Of a stretch of DNA of 64,000 bases, positions 49,201 through 62,929 are shown piece by piece. This stretch comes from Pogostemon cablin. Lineage: Eukaryota > Streptophyta > Magnoliopsida > Lamiales > Lamiaceae. Under the pieces are notes generated by a model. That model worked only from the letters and a program-made list of their open reading frames with translations. It did not search any database and was not told the origin of the DNA. The position numbers and the translations under genes are program-made. The first letter of the stretch is position 1, and each line of letters starts with the position of its first letter. The stretch is taken from NCBI GenBank assembly GCA_023678885.1, contig CM043001.1:29938408-30002407 (forward strand), given 5' to 3'.

Positions 49201-52200
49201 GTGCATAGCTGATTCTACTCCGTGAGCCAGGTCAAGAATACCTCTAAGTGAGCATTTTCTTGCCATTTTTATGGTCAAATTAATTCTTAGACATGAGAAT
49301 ATAGTTGGAGAACATATTTTTATAGTATAAAAATACTAGGAATCTTGCACCGTAGAGTCACTAAAAACTCATAGTGCATAGCCGTTCTACTCCGTGAGCT
49401 AGGTCAACAACACCTTGAAGTGAGCATTTTATTTTTATGGTCAAATTAGTTATTAGACATGAGAATATAGTTGGAGAGCATGTTTTTAAAGTATAAAAAT
49501 GCTAGGAATCTTGCACCATAGAGTCACTAAAAAGTCAAAGTGCAGAGCTGATTCTGCTCCGTGAGCCAGGTCAAGAACTCTTGGAAGTGAGCATTTTCTA
49601 GCCATTTTTGTGGTCATATTAGTTATTAGACATGAGAATATAGTTGAAGAATATATTTTCAGAGTATAAAAATTCTAGGAAGCATGCACCATAGAGTCAC
49701 TAAAAACTCATAGTGCATAGCTGATTCTACTCCGTGAACTAGGTCAAGAACTCCTTGAAGTGAGAATTTTCTTGCCATTTTTATGGTCAAATTAGTTATT
49801 AGACATTTGAATATATTTGGAGAATATGTTTTTTCAGAGTATAAAAATGCTAGGAAGCTTGTACCATAGGGCCACTAAAAAGTCAAAATGCATAGCAGAT
49901 TCTGCTCCGTGAGCTAGGTCAAGAACTCCTGGAAGTGAGCATTTTCTAGCCATTTTTATGGTCATATTAGTTATTAGACATGAGAATATAGTTGGAGAAC
50001 ATGTTTTTAGAGTATAAAAATGCTAGGAAGCTTGCACCATAGAGTCATTTAAAAGTTAAAGTGCAGAGCATATTCTGCTCCTTAAGCCAGATCAAGAACT
50101 TCTGGAAGTGTGCATTTTCTAGCCATTTTTATGGTCAAATTAGTTATTAGACATGATAATATAGTTGGAGAACATGTTTTTAGAGTATAAAAATGCTAGG
50201 AAGCTTGCGCCATAGAGTCACTAAAAAGTCAAAGCGCAGAGCTGATTCTAATATGTGAGCCAGATTAAGAACTCCTTGAAGTGATCATTTTCTTGCCATT
50301 TTTATGGTCAAATTAATTCTTAGACATAAGAATACAGTTGAAGAACATATTTCAGAGTATAAAAATGCTAGGAAGCTTGCGCCATAGAGTCACTAAAAAG
50401 TCAAAGTTTAGAGATTATTCTACTCCTTGAGCAAGTTCAAGAACTACTTGAAGTGAGCATTTTCTTGCTATTTTTATGGTCAAATTAGTTATTAGACAAG
50501 AGAATATATTTGGAGAACATGGTTTTAGAGTATTAAAATGCTAGGAAGCTTGTACCATAGGGTCACTAAAAAGTCAAAATACAGAGCTATTCTACTCCGT
50601 GAGCCAGGTCAAGAACTCCTTTAAGTGAGCATTTTCTTGCCATTTTTATGGTCAAATAGGTTATTAGACATGAGAATATAGTTGGAGAACATGTTTTCAG
50701 AGTATAAAAATACTAGGAAGCTTGCACCAAAGAGTCACTAAAAAGTAAAAGTGCAGAGCTGATTCTACTCCGTGAGCCAGGTCAAGAACACCTCTAAGTG
50801 AGCATTTTCTTGCCATTTTTATGGTCAAATTAATTCTTAGATATGAGAATATAGTTGGAGAACATATTTTTATAGTATAAAAATGTTAGGAAGCTTGCGC
50901 CATAGAGTCACTAAAAACTCACAGTGCAGAGCTGATTCTACTCCTTGAGCCAGGTCAAGAACTCTTTGAAGTGAGCTTTTTCTAGCCAATTTTATGGTCA
51001 AATGAGTTATTAGACATGAGAATATATTTGGAGAACATGTTTTCAGATTATAAAAATGCTAAGAAGCTTGTACTATATGGTCACTAAAAACTCAAAGTGC
51101 ATAGCAGATTCTACTCCATGAGCCAGGTCAAGAACTATTTGAAGTGAGCATTTTCATGCCATTTTTATGGTCAAATTAGTTATTAGACATGAGAATATTG
51201 TTTATGAATGTGTTTTCAGAGTACAAAAATTCTAGGAAGCTTGCACCATAGAGTCTCTAAAAACTTAAAGTGCAGAGCTGATTATACTCCGTGAGCCAGG
51301 TCAAGAACTCCTTGAAGTGATCATTTTCTTGTCATTTTTATTGTCAAATTAGTTATTAGACATTATAATATATTTGTAGAACATGTTTTTTTGAGTATAA
51401 AAATTCTAGGAAGCCTGTACCATAGAGTCACTAAAAAGTCAATATACAGAGCTGATTCTACTCCGTGAGTTAGGTCAAGAACTCCTTGAAGTAGAGCATT
51501 TTCTTGCCATTTTTATTATGAAATTAGTTATTATACATGAGAATATAGTTGGAGAACTTGTTTTCTGAGTACAAAAATACTAGGAAGCTTACACCGTAGA
51601 GTCACTAAAAACTCACAGTGCATAGCCGTTCTACTCCGTGAGCCAGGTTAAGAACACCTTGAAGTGAGCATTTTCTTGTCATTTTTATGGTCAAATTAGT
51701 TATTAGACATGAGAATATAGTTGGAGAGCATGTTTTCAAAGTATAAAAATGCTAGGAATCTTGTACCATAGAGTCACTAAAAAGTCAAATTGCAGAGCAG
51801 ATTCTGCTCTGTGAGCCTGGTCAAGAACTCTTGGAAGTGAGCATTTTCTAGCCATTTTTATGGTCATATTAGTTATTAGACATGAGAATATAGTTGGAGA
51901 ACATGTTTTTAGAGTATAAAAATGCTAGGAAGCTTGCACCATAGAGTCATTTAAAAGTTAAAGTGCAGAGCATATTCTGCTCCGTGAGCCAGATCAAGAA
52001 CTTCTGGAAGTGTGCATTTTCTAGCCATTTTTATGGTCAAATTAGTTATTAGACATGATAATATAGTTGGAGAACATGTTTTTAGAGTATAAAAATGCTA
52101 GGAAGCTTGCGCCATAGAGTCACTAAAAAGTCAAAGTGCAGAGCTGATTCTAATATGTGAGCCAGATTAAGAACTCCTTGAAGTGAGCATTTTCTTGCCA

Positions 52201-55200
52201 TTTTTATGGTCAAATTAATTCTTAGACATAAAAATACAGTTGAAGAACATATTTCTGAGTATAAAAATGCTAGGAAGCTTGCGCCATAGAGTCACTAAAA
52301 AGTCAAAGTTTAGAGATTATTCTACTCCTTGAGCAAGTTCAAGAACTACTTGAAGTGAGCATTTTCTTGCTATTTTTATGGTCAAATTAGTTATTAGACA
52401 AGAGAATATATTTGGAGAACATGGTTTTAGAGTATTAAAATGCTAGGAAGCTTGTACCATAGGGTCACTAAAAAGTCAAAATACAGAGCTATTCTACTCC
52501 GTGAGCCAGGTCAAGAACTCCTTTAAGTGAGCATTTTCTTGCCATTTTTATGGTCAAATAGGTTATTAGACATGAGAATATAGTTGGAGAACATGTTTTC
52601 AGAGTATAAAAATACTAGGAATCTTGCACCAAAGAGTCGCTAAAAAGTCAAAGTGCATAGCTGATTCTACTCCGTGAGCTAGGTCAAGAATACCTCTAAG
52701 TGAGCATTTTCTTGCCATTTTTATGGTCAAATTAATTCTTAGACATGAGAATATAGTTGGAGAACATATTTTTATAGTATAAAATACTAGGAATCTTGCA
52801 CCGTAGAGTCACTAAAAACTCATAGTGCATAGCCGTTCTACTCCGTGAGCTAGGTCAACAACACCTTGAAGTGAGCATTTTATTTTTATTTTTATGGTCA
52901 AATTAGTTATTAGACATGAGAATATAGTTGGAGAGCATGTTTTTAAAGTATAAAAATGCTAGGAATCTTGCACCATAGAGTCACTAAAAAGTCAAAGTGC
53001 AGAGCTGATTCTGCTCCGTGAGCCAGGTCAGGAACTCTTGGAAGTGAGCATTTTCTAGCCATTTTTGTGGTCATATTAGTTATTAGACATGAGAATATAG
53101 TTGAAGAATATATTTTCAGAGTATAAAAATTCTAGGAAGCATGCACCATAGAGTCACTAAAAACTCATAGTGCATAGCTGATTCTACTCCGTGAACTAGG
53201 TCAAGAACTCCTTGAAGTGAGAATTTTCTTGCCATTTTTATGGTCAAATTAGTTATTAGACATTTGAATATATTTGGAGAATATGTTTTTTCAGAGTATA
53301 AAAATGCTAGGAAGCTTGTACCATAGGGCCACTAAAAAGTCAAAATGCATAGCAGATTCTGCTCCGTGAGCTAGGTCAAGAACTCCTGGAAGTGAGCATT
53401 TTCTAGCCATTTTTATGGTCATATTAGTTATTAGACATGAGAATATAGTTGGAGAACATGTTTTTAGAGTATAAAAATGCTAGGAAGCTTGCACCATAGA
53501 GTCATTTAAAAGTTAAAGTGCAGAGCATATTCTGCTCCGTGAGCCAGATCAAGAACTTCTGGAAGTGTGCATTTTCTAGCCATTTTTATGGTCAAATTAG
53601 TTATTAGAAATGATAATATAGTTGGAGAACATGTTTTTAGAGTATAAAAATGCTAGGAAGCTTGCGCCATAGAGTCACTAAAAAGTCAAAGTGCAGAGCT
53701 GATTCTAATATGTGAGCCAGATTAAGAACTCCTTGAAGTGATCATTTTCTTGCCATTTTTATGGTCAAATTAATTCTTAGACATAAGAATACAATTGAAG
53801 AACATATTTCAGAGTATAAAAATGCTAGGAAGCTTGCGCCATAGAGTCACTAAAAAGTCAAAGTTTAGATATTATTCTACTCCTTGAGCAAGTTCAAGAA
53901 CTACTTGAAGTGAGCATTTTCTTGCTATTTTTATGGTCAAATTAGTTATTAGACAAGAGAATATATTTGGAGAACATGGTTTTAGAGTATTAAAATGCTA
54001 GGAAGCTTGTACCATAGGGTCACTAAAAAGTCAAAATACAGAGCTATTCTACTCCGTGAGCCAGGTCAAGAACTCCTTTAAGTGAGCATTTTCTTGCCAT
54101 TTTTATGGTCAAATAGGTTATTAGACATGAGAATATAGTTGGAGAACATGTTTTCAGAGTATAAAAATACTAGGAAGCTTGCACCAAAGAGTCACTAAAA
54201 AGTAAAAGTGCAGAGCTGATTCTACTCCGTGAGCCAGGTCAAGAACACCTCTAAGTGAGCATTTTCTTGCCATTTTTATGGTCAAATTAATTCTTAGATA
54301 TGAGAATATAGTTGGAGAACATATTTTTATAGTATAAAAATGTTAGGAAGCTTGCGCCATAGAGTCACTAAAAACTCACAGTGCAGAGCTGATTCTACTC
54401 CTTGAGCCAGGTCAAGAACTCTTTGAAGTGAGCTTTTTCTAGCCAATTTTATGGTCAAATGAGTTATTAGACATGAGAATATATTTGGAGAACATGTTTT
54501 CAGATTATAAAAATGCTAAGAAGCTTGTACTATATGGTCACTAAAAACTCAAAGTGCATAGCAGATTCTACTCCATGAGCCAGGTCAAGAACTATTTGAA
54601 GTGAGCATTTTCATGCCATTTTTATGGTCAAATTAGTTATTAGACATGAGAATATTGTTTATGAATGTGTTTTCAGAGTACAAAAATTCTAGGAAGCTTG
54701 CACCATAGAGTCTCTAAAAACTTAAAGTGCAGAGCTGATTATACTCCGTGAGCCAGGTCAAGAACTCCTTGAAGTGATCATTTTCTTGTCATTTTTATTG
54801 TCAAATTAGTTATTAGACATTATAATATATTTGTAGAACATGTTTTTTTGAGTATAAAAATTCTAGGAAGCCTGTACCATAGAGTCACTAAAAAGTCAAT
54901 ATACAGAGCTGATTCTACTCCGTGAGTTAGGTCAAGAACTCCTTGAAGTAGAGCATTTTCTTGCCATTTTTATTATGAAATTAGTTATTATACATGAGAA
55001 TATAGTTGGAGAACTTGTTTTCTGAGTACAAAAATACTAGGAAGCTTACACCGTAGAGTCACTAAAAACTCACAGTGCATAGCCGTTCTACTCCGTGAGC
55101 CAGGTTAAGAACACCTTGAAGTGAGCATTTTCTTGTCATTTTTATGGTCAAATTAGTTATTAGACATGAGAATATAGTTGGAGAGCATGTTTTCAAAGTA

Positions 55201-57622
55201 TAAAAATGCTAGGAATCTTGTACCATAGAGTCACTAAAAAGTCAAATTGCAGAGCAGATTCTGCTCTGTGAGCCTGGTCAAGAACTCTTGGAAGTGAGCA
55301 TTTTCTAGCCATTTTTATGGTCATATTAGTTATTAGACATGAGAATATAGTTGGAGAACATGTTTTTAGAGTATAAAAATGCTAGGAAGCTTGCACCATA
55401 GAGTCATTTAAAAGTTAAAGTGCAGAGCATATTCTGCTCCGTGAGCCAGATCAAGAACTTCTGGAAGTGTGCATTTTCTAGCCATTTTTATGGTCAAATT
55501 AGTTATTAGACATGATAATATAGTTGGAGAACATGTTTTTAGAGTATAAAAATGCTAGGAAGCTTGCGCCATAGAGTCACTAAAAAGTCAAAGTGCAGAG
55601 CTGATTCTAATATGTGAGCCAGATTAAGAACTCCTTGAAGTGAGCATTTTCTTGCCATTTTTATGGTCAAATTAATTCTTAGACATAAGAATACAATTGA
55701 AGAACATATTTCAGAGTATAAAAATGCTAGGAAGCTTGCGCCATAGAGTCACTAAAAAGTCAAAGTTTAGAGATTATTCTACTCCTTGAGCAAGTTCAAG
55801 AACTACTTGAAGTGAGCATTTTCTTGCTATTTTTATGGTCAAATTAGTTATTAGACAAGAGAATATATTTGGAGAACATGGTTTTAGAGTATTAAAATGC
55901 TAGGAAGCTTGTACCATAGGGTCACTAAAAAGTCAAAATACAGAGCTATTCTACTCCGTGAGCCAGGTCAAGAACTCCTTTAAGTGAGCATTTTCTTGCC
56001 ATTTTTATGGTCAAATAGGTTATTAGACATGAGAATATAGTTGGAGAACATGTTTTCAGAGTATAAAAATACTAGGAATCTTGCACCAAAGAGTCGCTAA
56101 AAAGTCAAAGTGCATAGCTGATTCTACTCCGTGAGCCAGGTCAAGAATACCTCTAAGTGAGCATTTTCTTGCCATTTTTATGGTCAAATTAATTCTTAGA
56201 CATGAGAATATAGTTGGAGAACATATTTTTATAGTATAAAATACTAGGAAGCTTGCACCGTAGAGTCACTAAAAACTCATAGTGCATAGCCGTTCTACTC
56301 CGTGAGCTAGGTCAACAACACCTTGAAGTGAGCATTTTATTTTTATTTTTATGGTCAAATTAGTTATTAGACATGAGAATATAGTTGGAGAGCATGTTTT
56401 TAAAGTATAAAAATGCTAGGAATCTTGCACCATAGAGTCACTAAAAAGTCAAAGTGCAGAGCTGATTCTGCTCCGTGAGCCAGGTCAAGAACTCTTGGAA
56501 GTGAGCATTTTCTAGCCATTTTTGTGGTCATATTAGTTATTAGACATGAGAATATAGTTGAAGAATATATTTTCAGAGTATAAAAATTCTAGGAAGCATG
56601 CACCATAGAGTCACTAAAAAGTCATAGTGCATAGCTGATTCTACTCCGTGAGCTAGGTCAAGAACTCCTTGAAGTGAGAATTTTCTTGCCATTTTTATGG
56701 TCAAATTAGTTATTAGACATTTGAATATATTTGGAGAATATGTTTTTTCAGAGTATAAAAATGCTAGGAAGCTTGTACCATAGGGCCACTAAAAAGTCAA
56801 AATGCATAGCATATTCTGCTCCGTGAGCTAGGTCAAGAACTCCTGGAAGTTAGCATTGTCTAGCAATTTTTATGGTCAAATTATTTATTAGACATGAGAA
56901 TATAGTTGGAGAGCATGTTTTCAGAGTATAAAAATGCTAGGAAGCTTGCACCATAGAGTCATTTAAAAGTTAAAGTGCAGAGCATATTCTGCTCCGTGAG
57001 CCAGATCAAGAACTTCTGGAAGTGTGCATTTTCTTGACATTTTTATGGTCAAATTAGTTATTAGACATGAGAATATAGTTAGAGAACATGTTTTTAGAGT
57101 ATAAAAATGCTAGGAAGCTTGCTCCATAGAGTCACTAAAAAGTCAAAGTGCAGAGCTGATTCTAATATGTGAGCTAGATTAAGAACTCCTTGAAGTGAGC
57201 ATTTTCTTGCCATTTTTATGGTCAAATTAATTCTTAGACATAAGAATACAGTTAAAGAACATATTTCAGAGTATAAAAATGCTAAGAAGCTTGCGCCATA
57301 GAGTCACTAAAAGTCAAAGTGCAGAGATTATTCTACTCCTTGAGCAAGTTCAAGAACTACTTGAAGTGAGCATTTTCTTGCTATTTTTATGGTCAAATTA
57401 GTTATTAGACAAGAGAATATATTTGGAGAACATGGTTTTAGAGTATTAAAATGCTAGGAAGCTTGTACTATAGGGTCACTAAAAAGTCAAAATACAGAGC
57501 AATTCTACTCCGTGAGCAAGGTCAAGAACTCCTTTAAGTGAGCATTTTCTTGCCATTTTTATGGTCAAATAGGTTATTAGACATGAGAATATAGTTGGAG
57601 AACATGTTTTCAAAGTATAAAA
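37254..57622 (+). repeat. Satellite higher-order repeat, period 8.464 kb (~49 monomers)
   Basis: Two block types alternate. Blocks starting CACCAAAGAGTCACT (type A, 11 monomers, ~1903 bp) begin at 37254, 42261, 45718, 50725 and 54182. Blocks starting CACCAAAGAGTCGCT (type A', 9 monomers, ~1550 bp) begin at 39158, 40713, 44164, 47621, 49176, 52628 and 56085. From 39158 the order 9-9-11-9-11 repeats exactly with period 8463-8464. One 9-block per period has a 6-bp deletion in its CATTTTATTTTTATTTTT stretch (near 40965 and 49430). Copies differ by few bases by eye. The repeat is cut by the N gap. Confidence 0.9.
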
Positions 57623-58122
57623 NNNNNNNNNNNNNNNNNNNNNNNNNNNNNNNNNNNNNNNNNNNNNNNNNNNNNNNNNNNNNNNNNNNNNNNNNNNNNN
57701 NNNNNNNNNNNNNNNNNNNNNNNNNNNNNNNNNNNNNNNNNNNNNNNNNNNNNNNNNNNNNNNNNNNNNNNNNNNNNNNNNNNNNNNNNNNNNNNNNNNN
57801 NNNNNNNNNNNNNNNNNNNNNNNNNNNNNNNNNNNNNNNNNNNNNNNNNNNNNNNNNNNNNNNNNNNNNNNNNNNNNNNNNNNNNNNNNNNNNNNNNNNN
57901 NNNNNNNNNNNNNNNNNNNNNNNNNNNNNNNNNNNNNNNNNNNNNNNNNNNNNNNNNNNNNNNNNNNNNNNNNNNNNNNNNNNNNNNNNNNNNNNNNNNN
58001 NNNNNNNNNNNNNNNNNNNNNNNNNNNNNNNNNNNNNNNNNNNNNNNNNNNNNNNNNNNNNNNNNNNNNNNNNNNNNNNNNNNNNNNNNNNNNNNNNNNN
58101 NNNNNNNNNNNNNNNNNNNNNN
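57623..58122. other. Assembly gap, exactly 500 N
   Basis: A round 500-base run of N inside the satellite, with different monomer context on the two sides. The size is conventional and the true missing length is unknown. Confidence 0.98.
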
Positions 58123-61100
58123 CCTGGTCAAGAACTCCTTTAAGTGAGCATTTTCTTGCCATTTTTATGGTCAAATTAGTTATTAGACATTAGAATATAT
58201 TCGGAGAACATGTTTTTCAGAGTATAAAAATGCTAGGAAGCTTGTACCATAGAGTCACTAAAAAGTCAAAATGCAGATCTGATTCTACTCCGTGAGTTCG
58301 GTCAAGAACTCCTTGAAGTAGAGAATTTTCTTGCCATTTTTATTATGAAATTAGTTATTATACATGAGAATATAGTTTGAGAACATGTTTTCTGAGTACA
58401 AAAATACTAGGAAGCTTGCACCGTAGAGTCACTAAAGACTCACTGTGCATAGCCGTTCTACTCCGTGAGCCAGGTGAAGAACACCTTGAAGTGAGCATTT
58501 TCTTGTCATTTTTATGGTCAAATTAGTTATTAGACATGAGAATATAGTTGGAGACCATGTTTTCAAAGTATAAAAATGCTAGGAAGCTTGCACCATAGAG
58601 TCACTAAAAATTCAAAGTACAGAGCAGATTCTGCTCCGTGAGCCAGGTCAAGAACTCTTGGAAGTGAGCATTTTCTAGCCATTTTTATGGTCATATTAGT
58701 TATTAGATATGAGAATATAGTTGAAGAACATGTTTTCACAGTATAAAAATTCTAGGAAGCTTGCACCATAGAGTCACTAAAAACTCACAGTGCAGACCTG
58801 ATTCTACTCCGTGAGCAAGGTCAAGAACTTCTTGAAGTGGGCATATTCTTGCCATTTTTTGGTCAAATTAGTTATTAGAAATTAGAATATATTTGGAGAA
58901 CATGTTTTTTCAGAGTATAAAAATGCTAGGAAGCTTGTACCATAGGGTCACTAAAACGTCAAAATGCAGCGCAGATTCTGCACCTTGAGCCAGGGCAAGA
59001 ACTCCTGGAAGTGAGCATTGTCTAGCCATTTTTATGGTTAAATTAGTTATTAGACATGAGAATATAGTTGGAGAGCATGTTTTCAGAGTATAAAAATGTT
59101 AGGAAGCTTGCACCATAGAGTCATTTAAAAGTTAAAGTGCAGAGCATATTCTGCTCCGTGAGCCAGATCAATAACTTTTGGAAGTGATCATTTTCTAGCC
59201 ATTTTTATGGTCAAATTAGTTATTAGACATGAGAATATAGTTGGAGAACATGTTTTTAGAGTATAAAAATGTTAGGAAGCTTGCGCCATAGAGTCACTAA
59301 AAAGTCAAAGTGCAAAGCTGATTCTAATCTGCCCAGATTAAGAACTCCTTGAAGTGAGCATTTTCTTACCATTTTTATGGTCAAATTAATTCTTAGACAT
59401 GAGAATACAATTGAAGAACATATTTTTAGAGTATAAAAATTCTAAGAAGCTTGCACCATAGAGTCACTAAAAAGTCAAAGTGCAGAGATTATTCTACTCT
59501 TTGAGCAAGTTCAAGAACTACATGAAATGAGCATTTTCTTGCTATTTTTATGGTCAAATTAGTTATTAGACTTGAGAATATATTTTGAGAACATGGTTTT
59601 AGAGTATTAAAATACTAGGAAGCTTGTACCATAGAGTCACTAAAAAGTCAAAATGCTGACCTGTTCTACTCCGTGAGCCAGGTCAAGAACTCCTTGAAGT
59701 GAGCATTTTCTTGCAATTTTTATGGTCAAATAGGTTATTAGACATGAGAATATAGTTGGGTAACATGTTTTTAGAGTATAAAAATACTAGGAAGCTTGCA
59801 CCAAAGAGTCACTAAAAAGTCAAAGTGCAGAGCTGATTCTACTCCGTGAGCCAGGTCAAGAACACCTCCAAGTGAGCATTTTCTTGCCATTTTTATGGTC
59901 AAATTAATTCTTAGACATGACAATATAGTTGGATAACATATATTTATAGTATAAAAATGCTAGGAAGCTTACGCCATAGAGTCACTACAGAGCTGATTCT
60001 ACTCTTTTAGCCAGGTCAAGAACTCCTTGAAGTGAGCTTTTTCTAGCCAATTTTATGGTCAAATGAGTTATTAGACATGAGAATATATTTGGAGAGCATG
60101 TTTTCAGATTATAAAAATGCTAGGAAGATTGTAATATAGGGTCACTAAAAACTCACAGTGCAGAGTTGATTCTACTCCGTGAGCCTGGTCAAGAACTACT
60201 TGAAGTGAGCGTTTTCTTGCCATTTTTATGGTCAAATTAGTTATTAGACATGAGAATATGTTTGACAAATGTGTTTTTAGAGTATAAAAATTCTAGGAAG
60301 CTTGCGCTATAGAGTCACTAAAAACTCACAGTGCAGAGCTGATTCTACTTCGTGAGCCAAGTTAAGAACTCCTTGAAGTGAGCATTTTCTTGCTATTTTT
60401 ATGGTCAAATTAGTTATTAGACATTAGAATATATTTGGAGAACATGTTTTTCAGAGTATAAAAATGCTAGAGAGCTTGTACCAAAGGGTCACTAAAAAGT
60501 CAAAATGCAGAGTTGATTCTACTCCGTGAGGTAGGTCAAGAACTCCTTGAAGTAGAGCATTTTCCTCCCATTTTTATTAAGAAATTAGTTATTATACATG
60601 AGAATATAGTTGGAGAAATTAGTTATTATACAAAAATATTAGGAAGCTTGCACCGTAGAGTCACTAAAAACTCACAGTGTATAGCCGTTCTACTCCGTGA
60701 GCCAGGTCAAGAACACCTTGAAGTGAGCATTTTCTTATCATTTTTATGGTCAAATTAATTATTAGAAATGAGAATATAGTTGGAGAGCATGTTTTCAAAG
60801 TATAAAAATGCTAGGAAGCTTGCACCATAGAGTCACTAAAAAGTCAAAGTGCAGAGCAGATTCTGCTCCGTGAGCCAGGTCAAGAACTCTTGGAAGTGAG
60901 CATTTTCTAGCCATTTTTATGGTCATATTAGTTATTAGACATTAGAATATAATTGGAGAATATGTTTTTAGAGTATAAAAATGTAAGGAAGCTTGCGCCA
61001 TAGAGTCACAAAAAAGTCAAAGTGTAGAGCTGATTCTACTCCGTGAGCCAGGTCAAGAAGTCTTTGAAGTGAGAATTTTCTAGCCATTTTTATGGTCAAA

Positions 61101-62335
61101 TTAGTTATTCGACATGAGAATATATTTGGATAACATGTTTTTAGAGTACAAAAATGCTTGGAAGTTTGTGTCATAGAGTCACTAAAAAGTCAAAGTGCAG
61201 AGCTGATTCTACTACATGAGCAAGGTCAAGAACAATTTGAATTGAGCATTTTCTTTCCATTTTTATGGTCAAATTAGTTATTAGACATGAGAATGTAGTT
61301 CAAGAACATGTGTTCAGAATATAAAAATGCTAGGAAGCTTGCGCCATAGAGTCACTAAAAACTCACAGTGCAGAGTTGATTCTACTCCGTGAGCCAGGTC
61401 AAGAACTTCTAGAAGTGAGCATTTTCTAGCCATTTTTATGGTCAAATTAGTTATTATACAAGCGAATATCGTTGAAGAACATATTTTTAGAGTATAAAAA
61501 TGCTATGAAGCTTCCACCATAGAGTCACTAAAAACTCACAGTGCAGAGTTGATTCTACTCCGTGAGCCAGGTCAAGATCTCCTAGAAGTGAGCATTTTCT
61601 TGCCATTTTTATGGTCAAATGAGTTATTTGACATGAGAATATATTTGGAGAACATGTTTTCAGAGCATAAAAATGCTAGGAAGCTTGTACCATGTGGTCA
61701 CTAAAAACTCACATTGCAGAGCTGATTCTACTCCGTGAGCCAAGTTAAGAACTCCTTGAAGTGAGCATTTTCTTGCCATTTTGTGGTTAAATTAATTTTT
61801 AGACATGATAATATAGTTGGAGAACATATTTTTAGAGTATAAAAATGCTAGGAAGCTTGCGACATAGAGTCACTAAAAAGTCAAAGTGCAGAGATTATTC
61901 TACTCCTAGAGCCATGTCAAGAACTACTTAAAGTGAGCATTTTCTTGCCATTTTTATGGTCAAATTTGTTATTAGACATGAGAATATATATGGAGAACAT
62001 GTTTTTAGAGTATAAAAATGCTAGGAAGCTTGTACCATAGGGTCACTAAAAAGTCAAAATACAGCGCTGATTCTACTCCATGAGCCAGGTCAAGAACTCC
62101 TTGAAGTCAGCATTTTCTTTCTATTTTTATTGTCAAATTAGTTATTAGACATGAGAATATAGTTGGAGAACATGTTTTCAGAGTATAAAAATACTAGGAA
62201 GCTTGCACCAAATAGTCACTAAAATGTCAACGTAAATAGCTGATTCTACTCCGTGAGTCAGGTCAAGAATACCTTGAAGTGAGCATTTTCTTGCCATTTT
62301 TATGGTCAAATTAGTTATTAGACATGTGAATATAG
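58123..62335 (+). repeat. Satellite array, diverged right flank
   Basis: Same monomer and same orientation as before the gap, but without the 8.46-kb repeat. A ~2.24-kb recurrence is visible (CACCGTAGAG monomers near 58422 and 60650), consistent with an older 13-monomer version of the 11-monomer block. It ends at the first LINE insertion. Confidence 0.9.
62323..62335. other. 13-bp target site duplication of LINE 1, left copy
   Basis: CATGTGAATATAG, identical to 62930-62942 on the other side of the inserted LINE fragment. Confidence 0.85.
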
Positions 62336-62929
62336 TCCAATAGATCCTTTATTAAGAAGATAAAAAGAAAAATACAAGGAAAAAGCAAAGATGACTATTG
62401 AGGCCCAAAGGGCCAAAGCTAAAGAACAAAAGCTATGAAAATGAAATAAGATCCTAGGTTATTTGAACATATTGTATGTGTGATTCATATCTTTGAAAAG
62501 GATAGTATTCATGGCATCTCCGACTTCTTCAATCTAAGTGAAATCACCTCCCTTGTCTGCTAGTGAATCCGCTGCAGAATTCCCTTCACGGTAGATATGT
62601 GATACTTTGAAGTGAATTTGATTAATGATATCACGTGATCTTCTCCATGAAGCAACCAGTCTCCATGGAATGTTCGGCATCTCCTCCTGTAACACATGCC
62701 AAACCATAGTAGAATCTGTCTCTAACCATAGATCGTGCCATCCTCTATCAAAAGCAATGTTGATAGCAAGAAAGGCTACTGCCAACTCAGCTTCAAAGGC
62801 AAAGCCGAATCCGAATGCTGTAGTAAAAGCTCTTATGAAGAAGCCCATGTTGTTTCGAAACACACCTCCGCCAGCAATACATCCAAGTGATCCATTAGCA
62901 TGTCCATCCGTGTTGATCTTTACCCATCC
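62336..62929 (-). mobile_element. 5'-truncated LINE insertion 1 in satellite
   Basis: 594 bp between 13-bp duplications. On the minus strand it starts inside the RNase H domain and ends TTAATAAAGG-ATCTATTGGA. No poly(A) tail is visible. 5' truncation with a 13-bp duplication fits target-primed reverse transcription. Confidence 0.85.

Noticed and set aside
57479..58174. Three long open frames across the gap
   Set aside because: They consist almost only of unknown residues from the 500 N.
26041..62335. CRISPR-like array
   Set aside because: The whole ~173-bp unit repeats head to tail with variation throughout; there are no short repeats with unique spacers, and the context is a plant genome.
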